Shown here: piece after piece, positions 1 to 7,956 of the stretch | Position numbering within the stretch: position 1 is the first letter of the stretch | Layout: the number at the start of each line of letters is the position of its first letter | Origin: Gammaproteobacteria bacterium | GTDB taxonomy: Bacteria > Pseudomonadota > Gammaproteobacteria > Xanthomonadales > SZUA-36 | NCBI GenBank assembly: GCA_024279945.1 | Contig: JAJRRA010000072.1 | Coordinates: forward strand, 1 to 64,000 | Direction of reading: 5' to 3' | DNA: 64,000 nt | Notes under the pieces: generated by a model | Told to the model about the DNA's origin: nothing | Databases searched by the model: none | The model's input: the letters and a program-made list of their open reading frames with translations, nothing else | Position numbers and translations under genes: made by a program

Positions 1-140
1 CAGTGATTCCGGGATTCTGAACACGGATTCCGGAAAAACCGGGAAAGTGTTCATTTTGAACCAGAATCGGTGTTCACGTTAAACCGGAATGGGTGTTCAA
101 ATTGAACCAGAATCGGTGTTCACAATGGACCGGAATATGC
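1..140. mobile_element. terminal part of an IS21-like insertion element (partial, continues to the left)
   Basis: This stretch holds four tandem 23-bp repeats beginning GTGTTCA and an opposite copy near 14-30. Arrays of IstA-type transposase binding repeats at the tips are known for the IS21 family, and repeats of this look (GTGTTCA..ACCGGAAT) are familiar there. No transposase gene lies in the window, so the family call is inferred from the ends only. The boundary with chromosomal DNA falls close to 135-142, where the receptor reading frame stops resembling its family. I cannot see the other end or a target duplication. Confidence 0.5.
47..138 (+). repeat. four 23-bp direct repeats (GTGTTCA...)
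   Basis: GTGTTCA starts at 47, 70, 93 and 116, giving an exact 23-bp period. The units follow GTGTTCAnnnTgaACCrGAAT with variable bases at positions 8-10. Copies 1 and 3 share ACCAGAAT and copies 2 and 4 share ACCGGAAT, so the array alternates. An exact period with a conserved core fits a multimeric protein-binding site at a transposon end. Confidence 0.85.
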
Positions 141-2464
141 ACACCCCAAACACGTGGCAGGCCATATAGCTCATAGATGCCAAAAGTACCATCATTGCCT
201 ATGGTATTGCGGTAGGTCCGGTCTGTGACGTTCTCAACATATGCCTGAATTTGCCACCTACCGTCAGTCGACCCAAACCCGGCTCTCAGGTTGATCAGCC
301 CATATGCTCCCTCCTGAAATACAGCCTTCTCAATGGGGTTGGTGATGACGCTCAGATCTGTTTTGGTTCGGTAGTGGCCATCTATTTGCAGCCACCATTC
401 GCTGTTATCACGCATTGGACGTTGGAAACGTCCTAAAAAGTTCGCCGTAAACTTTGCATAATTGGGTGTGTTTGTGCCCTCAATGGGCGTGTCTGGCAGA
501 AGTGGTATTGAAGAACTTTGGATAAAATCACTTTTCGTGACTTCGGAGTCTGTCGTGCCGAAACCCAGCACAAATAACCAGGGATCAGATGGAACCCAGG
601 TCAGGTCCAGTTCAGCACCATATGCCTCCACATCACCAATGTTGGTAATACGCTTGATCCCAAGCGTGCTGTTGGGATCGGCAGCATTTTGCTGTACGTT
701 GGATCGATCGTAAAAAAATACATTGCCATTTATACGCAGGCGACCGGAAGCCAGATCAATCTTCCAACCGGCTTCATAAGCAAGTACGGTTTCCTTATCG
801 AATGGTGCGAGTTGTTCCACGCTGGTCGGAAAACCTCCAAAAAACCCGCCGGTTTTAAAGCCACGGGAAACGCCAAAGTAGAGTAACGCAATTTCATTCG
901 GCGACCACTCCAGACTGATCTTTCCTGAAGGTGACTGAAAGTCAGTCTTGTCATCAATACTGACAAACGGAAGTGTAAACCCATTGGCAAAGCCGAGTTC
1001 GCTACCACCTGCAAATTTTTTCTTCGCATCCGTGTAACGCAGCTCTGTAATAAGATTCCAGGTTTCGCTCAAGCTCCATTCTCCATGACCAAAAACGGCC
1101 AGTGCGGTCGTTTTCTGCTCATAACTCTGAGGACTGAAGGTGGCGCCGCCAAAGAAGAGAGGCAATATGCCATTGGCACCCAGGAGTATTGATGCCTCGT
1201 CCAGCTTATCTTGTGCGTAATTGATGCCTAAAACCCAGGAGGAAGTATCGCTGCCGTTGTAAAACAAGCGGAATTCCTGTGAGAAGGCATCAATACGGGT
1301 GTTGTAGTCAACGTGCTGATGTTCCACCGGCGTACCGTCAAAGTCAACAAACCGTCGGTAGTCGATGGAATCATAGGCCGTAATCGACTGGAACGTGAAA
1401 TCGCCCATGTCAAAACGCATGTTCAGGCTGGCACCATTCCAACTGTTTTGCTGGAAGCCGTCAGTGCCGCTTGGAGAGTTGCGTGGGCCACCACTGATAC
1501 CATAGCTATCCGGCGTAATGCCCGTGATCGTTGCGCAATTTGAGGGGTCACTGCCCTCACCGGCACGGATTGAAGGGCACAATGGATCACCCAGACCCAG
1601 GCCGAGCACCCCGTTCAGGAATCCGAGTGACACATCGGGCGCCCCTAACGCCGCCCCGTCACCAATATTGGCGTAGAAACCGATGGGTCGGAGTGGTGGC
1701 AGTTCCGAGTCATCCTTGCCGCCATGAATCTTTAGAAGAATGTCTGTCGTATCGCTTGGTGCGAAACGGAACAGGAACCGGGCTGCGTAGCGATCTATCT
1801 CACCCTGTTTCTTGTTTAGTGTGACATTGTTGTAGGCTGCATCACTACTGTTAACCCAGCGACCAGCAAATCTCATTGCCATAGAATCAGACAGACCCAT
1901 GCTGGCGGCTGCTTCAACAATAGTTTTAGAATATTCACCGTAGTCTATGGCTACGTAACCATTTGGGGCTTCACCAATTTGTGGCATGGTGGAAATAATC
2001 TGCACCGCGCCGCCAAGGGCATTCCGACCATAAAGCCCCCCCTGCGGCCCCTTCAACATTTCGACACGCTGAAGATCAAACATGGTCCATTCGGCGCTGG
2101 CGACTGAGGTCTGATAGACATCATCGACGTAAAACGCAGTCGTTGGAGAGTCGTTGATACGGAAATTTTGCAGGCCAATGCCACGGACGATGACGATTGG
2201 GACACCACCGCCACCCACATTTTGCAGGCTGACATTGGAAATCAGGTCGGAAAGTTGCTGCGCCTGATCCACTCCCTGATCCCTCAGATCAGTTCCTGTG
2301 AACGCTGCGATCGCAATACCTACATCCTGTGACGATTGTTCTCGTTTCTGAGCTGTCACAATGACCTCTTCAATCCAGCTTTCTTGCTGAGCCGCTGCCG
2401 ACAGATCTGCAGTAAATAAAGACACCGCTAATAGGCTTATGGCAATTGTTGTCCTGAATAGCAT
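74..2464 (-). CDS. TonB-dependent outer membrane receptor, C-terminus replaced by IS-derived sequence
   Basis: 796 aa. The ATG at 2464 is preceded by AGGAGA at good spacing and opens a signal peptide (MLFRTTIAISLLAVS..., cut near the AAA-QQ stretch). The mature protein starts with the plug-domain signature EEVIVTAQKREQS, followed by plug motifs such as LKGPQGGLYGRNALGGAVQI near residue 140, then a long beta-barrel ending PRVWGVHI. Receptors of this class normally end a few residues later in a barrel strand with a terminal aromatic. Here about 20 unrelated residues follow, encoded by the IS21-like repeats, so the last strand is probably damaged. It imports a substrate across the outer membrane using TonB energy. 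Divergent from the TetR gene and its operator. Substrate unknown. Confidence 0.88.
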   Translation of the reverse strand: MLFRTTIAISLLAVSLFTADLSAAAQQESWIEEVIVTAQKREQSSQDVGIAIAAFTGTDLRDQGVDQAQQLSDLISNVSLQNVGGGGVPIVIVRGIGLQNFRINDSPTTAFYVDDVYQTSVASAEWTMFDLQRVEMLKGPQGGLYGRNALGGAVQIISTMPQIGEAPNGYVAIDYGEYSKTIVEAAASMGLSDSMAMRFAGRWVNSSDAAYNNVTLNKKQGEIDRYAARFLFRFAPSDTTDILLKIHGGKDDSELPPLRPIGFYANIGDGAALGAPDVSLGFLNGVLGLGLGDPLCPSIRAGEGSDPSNCATITGITPDSYGISGGPRNSPSGTDGFQQNSWNGASLNMRFDMGDFTFQSITAYDSIDYRRFVDFDGTPVEHQHVDYNTRIDAFSQEFRLFYNGSDTSSWVLGINYAQDKLDEASILLGANGILPLFFGGATFSPQSYEQKTTALAVFGHGEWSLSETWNLITELRYTDAKKKFAGGSELGFANGFTLPFVSIDDKTDFQSPSGKISLEWSPNEIALLYFGVSRGFKTGGFFGGFPTSVEQLAPFDKETVLAYEAGWKIDLASGRLRINGNVFFYDRSNVQQNAADPNSTLGIKRITNIGDVEAYGAELDLTWVPSDPWLFVLGFGTTDSEVTKSDFIQSSSIPLLPDTPIEGTNTPNYAKFTANFLGRFQRPMRDNSEWWLQIDGHYRTKTDLSVITNPIEKAVFQEGAYGLINLRAGFGSTDGRWQIQAYVENVTDRTYRNTIGNDGTFGIYELYGLPRVWGVHIPVHCEHRFWFNLNTHSGLT

Positions 2465-2517
2465 AAGGATTTCTCCTGTTTTCGAAGTGCTTTTGTCAAT
2501 GGTTATCATTCGGACCC

Positions 2518-2549
2518 ACATATAACTGAACGCGCGTTCAGTTATATGT
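2518..2549. promoter_or_regulatory. perfect 32-bp palindrome, probable TetR operator
   Basis: The sequence reads identically on both strands for 32 bases, centred between 2533 and 2534, with half-site GCGTTCAGTTATATGT. It lies between the divergent receptor and TetR genes, and TGAACG-CGTTCA is a common TetR-family core. The AT-rich flanks (TATAAC, TTATAT) could double as -10 elements, so binding would block both promoters. Autoregulation and co-control of the receptor are inferred. Confidence 0.8.
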
Positions 2550-2640
2550 TAGAATAACACCGGTTCTGAATTTTGCAAGTGAGTGTCATACAATCGGGCA
2601 ACAGCAGCTATTGCAAAACGGCGTTGGGAGAACCGGAACA

Positions 2641-3291
2641 TTGCTGAAAACAAAACCAGGAAGGTCGGATCTTCGCAGAAAGTTACCCAACCAGGAAAGG
2701 GCAAAGCGTACCGTGGCAAAAATCACCGCTTCCGCTGAGTCGATTTTGGGCAAGGAGGGCATCAATGGCCTGACGATGCGAAAAATCGCGGCAACGGCCG
2801 GTATCAGCGTTGGCCTGGCCTATGACTACTATCCAAGCAAGCAAGCAGTTCTTTATCAGATCTATGAACGCCGCCTCAATGAACAGTTGCAAATGTTTGA
2901 TAAAGCGTTTGGTGACGAGATAGGCGATACAACTTTTACGCAAGCATTCCAGTATTACCTGTCGCTCCAACGGGCGGCTCACTATCCGTCACCCATAGAC
3001 CTTGAGTTGAACAATGCCATAGACCGGGATCCTGAATTGGCGAAAATGACCAGACATTTTGAAGAGGCGCTCACTGACCGTTATATCAGGCTTTTACACC
3101 ACTACGGATCAACGTGGAGCGATGCTGATCTCAGGCGCCTGGCGGCATACGCACATCAGGTCGATCAAATGAACCTAAAACTACAGGCTTCGGCAGATGG
3201 CTACACGCGGAAAGTTTACGGTGACCTTTCCACCGAAATGTTCTATTTCATCGTTAAGTACTCTGGTGCATCAATTGGAAAACGAGTTTAG
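2641..3291 (+). CDS. TetR/AcrR-family transcriptional regulator
   Basis: 216 aa from a TTG start at 2641, chosen because GGGAG lies about 10 bases upstream; an in-frame TTG at 2611 would add ten residues without a clear ribosome site. The N-terminal helix-turn-helix is typical (AESILGKEGINGLTMRKIAATAGISVGLAYDYYPSKQAVLY, about residues 33-73, with the usual Y-PSK end of the recognition helix). The C-terminal ligand domain is not assignable to a known effector. Its stop lies 15 bases before the acyl-CoA ligase start, so the two are probably co-transcribed. The perfect palindrome upstream is its likely operator. Confidence 0.88.
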   Translation: MLKTKPGRSDLRRKLPNQERAKRTVAKITASAESILGKEGINGLTMRKIAATAGISVGLAYDYYPSKQAVLYQIYERRLNEQLQMFDKAFGDEIGDTTFTQAFQYYLSLQRAAHYPSPIDLELNNAIDRDPELAKMTRHFEEALTDRYIRLLHHYGSTWSDADLRRLAAYAHQVDQMNLKLQASADGYTRKVYGDLSTEMFYFIVKYSGASIGKRV

Positions 3292-3306
3292 AAAGAGGGA
3301 TTGAGA

Positions 3307-4938
3307 ATGAGTAGTGATTTTCTGTCTTCCTGGGAAGAAAACTGCCTGAAGATTGAATCTATTGAATTTCCGGTAAATTTCCAGACCTTACTCAGCCGCG
3401 CTGCGGACTTGTATGGCAACCGTAAAGCGCTGCACTTTATCGATACTGACTGGGCAATCTCGTTTGCAGAACTTAATGAACGCGTGCTTCAGCTCGCAAG
3501 CGGTTTAAGTGTGGCAGGTGTGAGCAAGGGTACACGAGTCGGTGTTCTGCTGCCAAATCGGCCGGAGTTTCCATTAACCTGGCTGGCGCTTGCTCACATT
3601 GGTGCTGTCATGGTTCCGACCAACATAGCCTACACCAGCAGTGAGCTGGATTACTTATACAACGATTCAGGTATATCCTACCTCCTTATCGATCATTCAC
3701 TGTTGCCAGCATTTTTGGGCATGCAACGAAGGCCCGCAGCACTGGCTGATGCAAACGTAATTGTGGTCGGTAGCGACAAAGTCGAACCATTCCGGTCTTT
3801 TCAGGAGCTTGCGACCAGCGAAGAAGGGGCATTCCACTCATCAGAAGCGGTCAGTGGTGATGACCTTCTCAATATCCAGTACACATCCGGAACCACAGGT
3901 TTTCCAAAAGGCTGCATGCAGCATCAGCGCTACTGGATGGTACTGGGTTGCACAGTCGGTATGTTCACGCCAGACATTCAGTCCATACTCACGGATCACC
4001 CATACTTCTATATGGACCCGCAGTGGCAGCTCGTGTGGGGCTTGTACAGCGGCGCAACGGTCTATGTCTCGCCGAAAATGAGTATTTCGAAATTCTGGAA
4101 ACGCGTGCGTCACCACGGCATCCAATGGGCCTGGTTTCCCCTCCCGGTCCTCAATCTTCCGGAAACCAGGCGCGACCGCGAACACCCAATAAAGTACTTT
4201 CACGCCGGCGCAATTTCGTCTACCAATGTCAAGATTGCCGAACAGAGATTCGGAGTTCCGGTACGAAGCGCTTATGGCATGACGGAAATTGGTGCCGGGA
4301 CGGTCATTCCACACATCGTGGAGAACGATGAGATCCTGGAGACTGTTGGGCTCCGCTCACCGTTCAGAGAGTTAAAGATAGTAGATGAAGACGGAAAAGA
4401 AGTAGCCGCAGGAACACCCGGCGAACTCATTGTAAGAGGTGATGGAATTTTCCTTGGTTACTGGAACAACCCCACAGCCAACGAGTGCTGCTTCTACGGA
4501 GAGTGGTTCAGAACCGGCGACATATTTGTGCAAACCAGGCACGGCTACTACAAGATCATCGGGCGACTCAAGGATATGATTCGCCGTAGCGGGGAAAATA
4601 TCTCCGCCATGGAAGTGGAACACGTTGTTCAGGAAATTGCGGAAATTGCAGAAGTCGCGGCAGTCCCTGTGCCGGACGAGTATCGTGGAGAAGAGGTAAA
4701 AATTTATGTGAAACTCAACGATGGGTTTTCACGACCGGATTGCCCCCCACAGAAAATCATTGGCCATTGCACCCAAAACCTCGCACCCTTCAAAGTGCCG
4801 CGCTACATCGGGTATGTTGATACTTTTCCATATACGCCCTCCGGCAAAATTGCAAAACATGATCTGCTTGCCGGCGTGCCAGATCTACGCGCCGACAGTT
4901 ACGATCACAAAAACAAGGGAAGCTCTGATTTATTCTGA
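3307..4938 (+). CDS. AMP-forming acyl-CoA synthetase (ANL superfamily)
   Basis: 543 aa; ATG at 3307 follows GAGGGA at 3295-3300. All core ANL motifs are present in order: the P-loop YTSGTTGFPKG near residue 190, YGMTEIGAG near 322, TGDIF near 403, the hinge GRLKDMIRRSGENIS near 420, and the catalytic lysine in PSGKIAKHD near 512. The enzyme would adenylate a carboxylic acid and transfer it to CoA in the cytoplasm. The overall look is closest to the carnitine/crotonobetaine-CoA ligase type, but the substrate cannot be read. With the TetR gene and receptor it suggests uptake and activation of an organic acid, controlled by the acid or its CoA ester. Confidence 0.88.
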   Translation: MSSDFLSSWEENCLKIESIEFPVNFQTLLSRAADLYGNRKALHFIDTDWAISFAELNERVLQLASGLSVAGVSKGTRVGVLLPNRPEFPLTWLALAHIGAVMVPTNIAYTSSELDYLYNDSGISYLLIDHSLLPAFLGMQRRPAALADANVIVVGSDKVEPFRSFQELATSEEGAFHSSEAVSGDDLLNIQYTSGTTGFPKGCMQHQRYWMVLGCTVGMFTPDIQSILTDHPYFYMDPQWQLVWGLYSGATVYVSPKMSISKFWKRVRHHGIQWAWFPLPVLNLPETRRDREHPIKYFHAGAISSTNVKIAEQRFGVPVRSAYGMTEIGAGTVIPHIVENDEILETVGLRSPFRELKIVDEDGKEVAAGTPGELIVRGDGIFLGYWNNPTANECCFYGEWFRTGDIFVQTRHGYYKIIGRLKDMIRRSGENISAMEVEHVVQEIAEIAEVAAVPVPDEYRGEEVKIYVKLNDGFSRPDCPPQKIIGHCTQNLAPFKVPRYIGYVDTFPYTPSGKIAKHDLLAGVPDLRADSYDHKNKGSSDLF

Positions 4939-5363
4939 GCGGAGCAGATTGTGATGCGAAATGTGTTCAAAGCCGAACATGAAAAACCGTCAGAGTATAA
5001 GAGGGAAAAAAGCCCTTTGTCATGAAACTGACATGTACTGAAGCAGTTTTTTGCATCAGTTTTTCACGTTTTACAGTCAGATCACCGCGAAATCTCATCA
5101 CAGCGGGTTGTCCATGCTGGATTTCACCCCGTACCACTGCAAATTCCTGGCCTCAGGGCGACAGATGCCGCCGCTTCCCGTCAGAAACAGCCAGCCTGGC
5201 ACGCTCATTGGCCCTGGCGCTCCAGGTAACGGACAACGCGGTGGTGTGCGTCAGACGGGTGAGTTCATCACGGGGCTGGAAAAAAATACTGGACAGGGAT
5301 CAGACAGAAGCAGGGCCAGAAGGGCCATCAGCCCATCATGTTGGTTTTCATCGGCATGGGTTT
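4939..5363. other. no recognisable gene
   Basis: After the ligase stop I find no open frame with convincing codon use or a known motif. Short coherent stretches on the minus strand (about 5050-5330) are broken by several stops and look like decayed coding sequence. This is the start of the disturbed region that continues to about 7900. Confidence 0.5.
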
Positions 5364-5699
5364 TCAGTCAAGATACGGCCCCAGCCAGGGTTTTTCTCTC
5401 AATTCACGCGCAACCGCATTGCTCAACGCAGGCGGCAGGGGAACCGGCAAACGCCCGGCAGCGGACCCTGTGGTCGGAGCGGATCATCCGGTGGAAAATG
5501 CCCTGCGCGTCTCAGGGGCGGCTTCGCAAATTTTGCCGTCCCGCCGGCTCAACTGACGCCACAGCCAGTAGCAGAACAGCCGCGATTTTTCGGGGAAGGA
5601 TTTGAGGTATGCACGGGTGGGAAAGTACTCCAGCTCAGTCTCCCGGGCGAGACGCTGGTAAGCATATCGCCAGCATTCAGTGACCGAAATATCGTGCAT
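5364..5699 (-). pseudogene. hypothetical gene with one in-frame stop
   Basis: ATG at 5699 lies only 2 bases after the stop of the upstream frame. It opens 71 codons (MHDISVTECWRYAYQRL...) to a TGA at 5484-5486. The same frame then continues for 39 more sensible codons (..LPVPLPPALSNAVARELR..) to a TGA at 5364-5366. The product would be rich in aromatic and basic residues, with no motif I recognise. Either it is a pseudogene with a nonsense mutation or the second part is chance. It sits among mobile-element debris. Confidence 0.35.
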
Positions 5700-5701
5700 A
5701 A

Positions 5702-6301
5702 TCAGTGTATTGTGTTGTCATCGATATAATCTCCGAAGTCCCCGTTCGGCCGCAGGTCAGCACAGGAGTGTTGAAGCCAGCACTCGTTCGAACGACCGCC
5801 TTCTGCATTGCCGTGGATGACTTCCCGTGCGTCCTTTTTTACACCAAGGGCCAGGCAATTCTCGAGACTGAGTTTGCCAAAGTTGCATCCGTAGTCGACA
5901 CAGATAGCCTCGCTACGCCAACTCATAGGATACTCCGCGCCGCCGTAACACGAATAGGCGCCACGCTTCCCGTAGCCGGTGATGGGAGGGGGTGGCGGCG
6001 ACACTTCACCTGAGGGGCACCGGCTACCAGAAAAGACAAGACTGGCGTTGTAGTAGGAGCGAATGTACGTATAGCCGGGATTGGGCCAACTGTTTCCAGT
6101 TCGTCGTGCTTTGTCCGATACCATTTGCGTGCATTTTTCTGGATTCATGCCGCCCGGCGTCGAATTGCTGCACCAAGCGCCGATGATCGAATACCCCTGC
6201 GGCACCCGTGGCTTGGGTCCCTGGAATACGCTTGTCCAATTCAGTGTAATCTGCTCACTTGTTTTCGAGACCTCGCGCAGAATATAACGAATAAGGATAG
6301 A
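5702..6301 (-). pseudogene. 5'-truncated cysteine-rich protein gene of unknown function
   Basis: This frame is open for 199 codons from just inside a TGA at 6302-6304 and has no good initiation codon at its beginning. The translation is non-random: a hydrophilic start (ILREVSKTSEQITLNW), about ten cysteines, aromatic/glycine-rich segments and a PPPPP run, ending DYIDDNTIH. It looks like the C-terminal part of a secreted or surface protein with disulfides. The upstream part may continue in another frame (..LVQLQDKIVARFALSDLS..), which suggests a frameshift as well as truncation near the insertion element at 6379. I do not recognise the family. Confidence 0.45.
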
Positions 6302-6378
6302 TCACTGAGAGCGAAGCGAGCCACAATCTTATCCTGTAGTTGGACAAGCCCGTTCTTTATATAGAGCCTGCTCAGAAA

Positions 6379-6401
6379 GTAACTTCTCAATAACCCCGTG
6401 C
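6379..6401 (+). repeat. left terminal inverted repeat
   Basis: 23 bases, matching the reverse complement of 7363-7385 at 22 of 23 positions. Confidence 0.85.
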
Positions 6402-6454
6402 AAGCGGCATTCAGGACTGAACTCCCAAAGCTGAATGCCCTATAGTTGTGGCCC

Positions 6455-7360
6455 ATGGAACAGGGCACGATTCTTCAAGGGCGCACCGTCACGACCCAGG
6501 ACATTGAGTTTATCCGTCAACTGATAGCCGATCACCCCGCTTGGCATCGCACTCGGCTGTCCCAGGAACTGTGTCGCCAATGGGATTGGACCAACGCCAA
6601 GGGGGCGGCCAAGGACATGGCTGCCCGCGCGCTATTGCGCAAGCTCGATAGCCGCGGTCTGATCGCACTGCCCCCGCCGGTGCGTTCGGCCAACAATGCC
6701 TTCCGTCATCGTAACGCGGCGGCGATTGTCCTGGATCAGACACCCATTACCGGTAAGCTGGCGGAGCTGACACCGGTGCGGGTCCTGCCCGTGGCCAACG
6801 ACACTCACGCACAGCTGTTTCGGGGCCTGATCCACCATGGCTTTCCAGCGGAATTGGTGATCCTCAGTGATGATGCCGGGCAGTTTGATGTGTTCCTCCA
6901 TGCCAAAGCGCTGAATTGGGTCAGAGAACAGATCTGGGACCTCTACCACGATCTCAAACATTATCGGCAACATCCCAGTAAAGTCGAAAAACGGGAACTG
7001 TCCGCTCGCTTCGATGGAATCTGTCGCACGAAAATCGGCTTCCAAACCCTCAACCTGGCACTGCAACGACTGGCCAACAATAAAGCTGAGTTATTGTTGG
7101 TTCTGGAGCGGCCGGATATTCCCCTGCACAATAACCTCAGTGAACGGGATATCCGGGAATATGTCATTAAGCGAAAGATCAGCGGCAGTACCCGGTCTAA
7201 TGAGGGCCGGCGATGTCGCGATACCTTCGCCAGTTTGAAAAAGACCTGCAAAAAACAACGCATCCCCTTCTGGGATTACCTGCTCGATCGCGTCAGCCTT
7301 TCAAATACCATCCCCTACTTACCAGATATCATCCGCGGTACTGCTTCAATCACTACGTGA
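6455..7360 (+). CDS. chimeric transposase: DUF4338 (DruA-like) N-terminus joined to an IS66-like C-terminus
   Basis: 301 aa from ATG 6455. Residues 1 to about 130 (GRTVTTQDIEFIRQLIADHP.., KDMAARALLRKLDSRGLIALPPP, LTPVRVLPV) match my memory of the start of DUF4338 proteins. After LFRGLIHHG the sequence jumps to FPAELVILSDDAGQF and then to a typical IS66-like tail: VREQIWDLYHDLK, NKAELLLVL, HNNLSERDIREYVIKRKISGSTRSNEG, CRDTFASLKKTC. In full-length relatives the DUF4338 fold and the region carrying HALCWVHAER are much longer. At least two in-frame deletions therefore seem to have fused two proteins, or two domains, into one uninterrupted frame. Activity is uncertain because part of the DDE core is missing. 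Confidence 0.65.
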   Translation: MEQGTILQGRTVTTQDIEFIRQLIADHPAWHRTRLSQELCRQWDWTNAKGAAKDMAARALLRKLDSRGLIALPPPVRSANNAFRHRNAAAIVLDQTPITGKLAELTPVRVLPVANDTHAQLFRGLIHHGFPAELVILSDDAGQFDVFLHAKALNWVREQIWDLYHDLKHYRQHPSKVEKRELSARFDGICRTKIGFQTLNLALQRLANNKAELLLVLERPDIPLHNNLSERDIREYVIKRKISGSTRSNEGRRCRDTFASLKKTCKKQRIPFWDYLLDRVSLSNTIPYLPDIIRGTASITT

Positions 7361-7362
7361 GT

Positions 7363-7385
7363 GCACGGGGTGATTGAGAAGTTAC
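7363..7385 (-). repeat. right terminal inverted repeat
   Basis: 23 bases, inverted copy of 6379-6401 with one mismatch; begins 2 bases after the transposase stop. Confidence 0.85.
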
Positions 7386-7471
7386 GAAAGTGTAGCAGAA
7401 ATCACCGGAGTTTTCATCTCTTTGTAAGACATTTTCTTTATTTATTTCAATTGCTTATCGTTTATGGATGA

Positions 7472-7570
7472 ACACTACTCTACCAGATCATCCGTAAGTA
7501 CTGGCCCGAGTTTCAGGCCGAGCTGGCCAGCCAGAACAAGTACCTTCCTGCCTACATCACACAACAATTC
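7472..7570 (+). pseudogene. fragment of an IS91-family (Y2) transposase N-terminus
   Basis: The frame reads TLLYQIIRKYWPEFQAELAS followed by QNKYLPAYITQQF. This matches the start of IS91-type transposases, which typically have a hydrophobic helix, a W/Y-P-x-F motif and LPxYVxxEFE before the zinc-binding cysteines. The similarity stops after QQF, right where sequence shared with the IS110 fragment begins, so only about 33 codons survive. It has no start codon and no function. Confidence 0.5.
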
Positions 7571-7580
7571 AGGCTTGACA

Positions 7581-7808
7581 CTACATTAGGTCACGCTGCA
7601 GGCAATAGTCGATGTAGGATGCCTCGTAATACAGCTTGATTTTACGACCTTTAAAATGCCGTGCCATTCTGTCCCGTTGCTGTAACAGGCCTTTCAATGT
7701 GGGCCTGCATTTGAAATCAACGACTTCACCGGTATCTTTGTTGAATGCTGAGCCGTGGTACTGAGTATCATCGACATCCAGGCCGATGCGGACTATATTT
7801 TGTTTCAT
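7581..7808 (-). pseudogene. N-terminal fragment of an IS110-family transposase
   Basis: ATG at 7808 is preceded by GGAGGT at ideal spacing. The 75-aa product begins MKQNIVRIGLDVDDTQYHGS, the usual start of the IS110 DEDD domain with its first acidic residue, and ends at YIDYCLQRDLM. Full-length relatives continue for more than 200 residues beyond the LQRxL motif. The truncation point coincides with the end of the IS91-like fragment, so one element has cut the other. Confidence 0.7.
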
Positions 7809-7858
7809 AGACACCTCCATTTTTGCTTCATGGTTTGAGCTCAATAGCCTACCAATTT

Positions 7859-7886
7859 GAGGCATCCATCATTGATGGATGCCCTC
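7859..7886. repeat. short inverted repeat (GGCATCCATC-att-GATGGATGCC)
   Basis: A 10-bp perfect stem around ATT, extending two more pairs with a one-base bulge. It lies between the IS110 fragment start and the end of the ATP-grasp gene. It has no T-run, so it is not a clear terminator. It may be part of the subterminal region of the IS110 remnant or a protein site. Confidence 0.5.
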
Positions 7887-7956
7887 GGTTCAGCTAAGGT
7901 CGGGGGCGTCTACATCTTCTTGTATCTATACTCATTGACTCTGACCGTTCAGGAGA

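Larger units (their letters stand above)
6379..7385 (+). mobile_element. 1007-bp insertion element with 23-bp inverted ends
   Basis: The left end at 6379-6401 and the right end at 7363-7385 are inverted copies of GTAACTTCTCAATnACCCCG plus TGC, with a single mismatch at the n. The one gene inside fills most of the element. The base quartet GAAA directly precedes the left end and directly follows the right end, so a 4-bp target duplication is possible, but the flanks do not match further. The element belongs with those whose transposase ends in an IS66-like DDE region. Its short length and the chimeric protein suggest an internal-deletion derivative. Confidence 0.75.

Noticed and set aside
2494-2508. 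TGTCAAT-G-GTTATCA upstream of the receptor, somewhat like a 7-1-7 Fur box
   Set aside because: Matches only 11 of 14 positions and lies between the TetR operator and the start codon; not enough to claim iron control.
5022-5729. Long plus-strand open frames of 180-235 codons
   Set aside because: Composition is basic, Ser/Arg-rich and shadow-like, with no ribosome site; the minus strand carries the more protein-like sequence.
6455-6850. DruA-like N-terminus suggesting a Druantia defence system
   Set aside because: None of the other Druantia genes is present, the domain is cut short and it lies between transposon ends; it is part of a mobile element.
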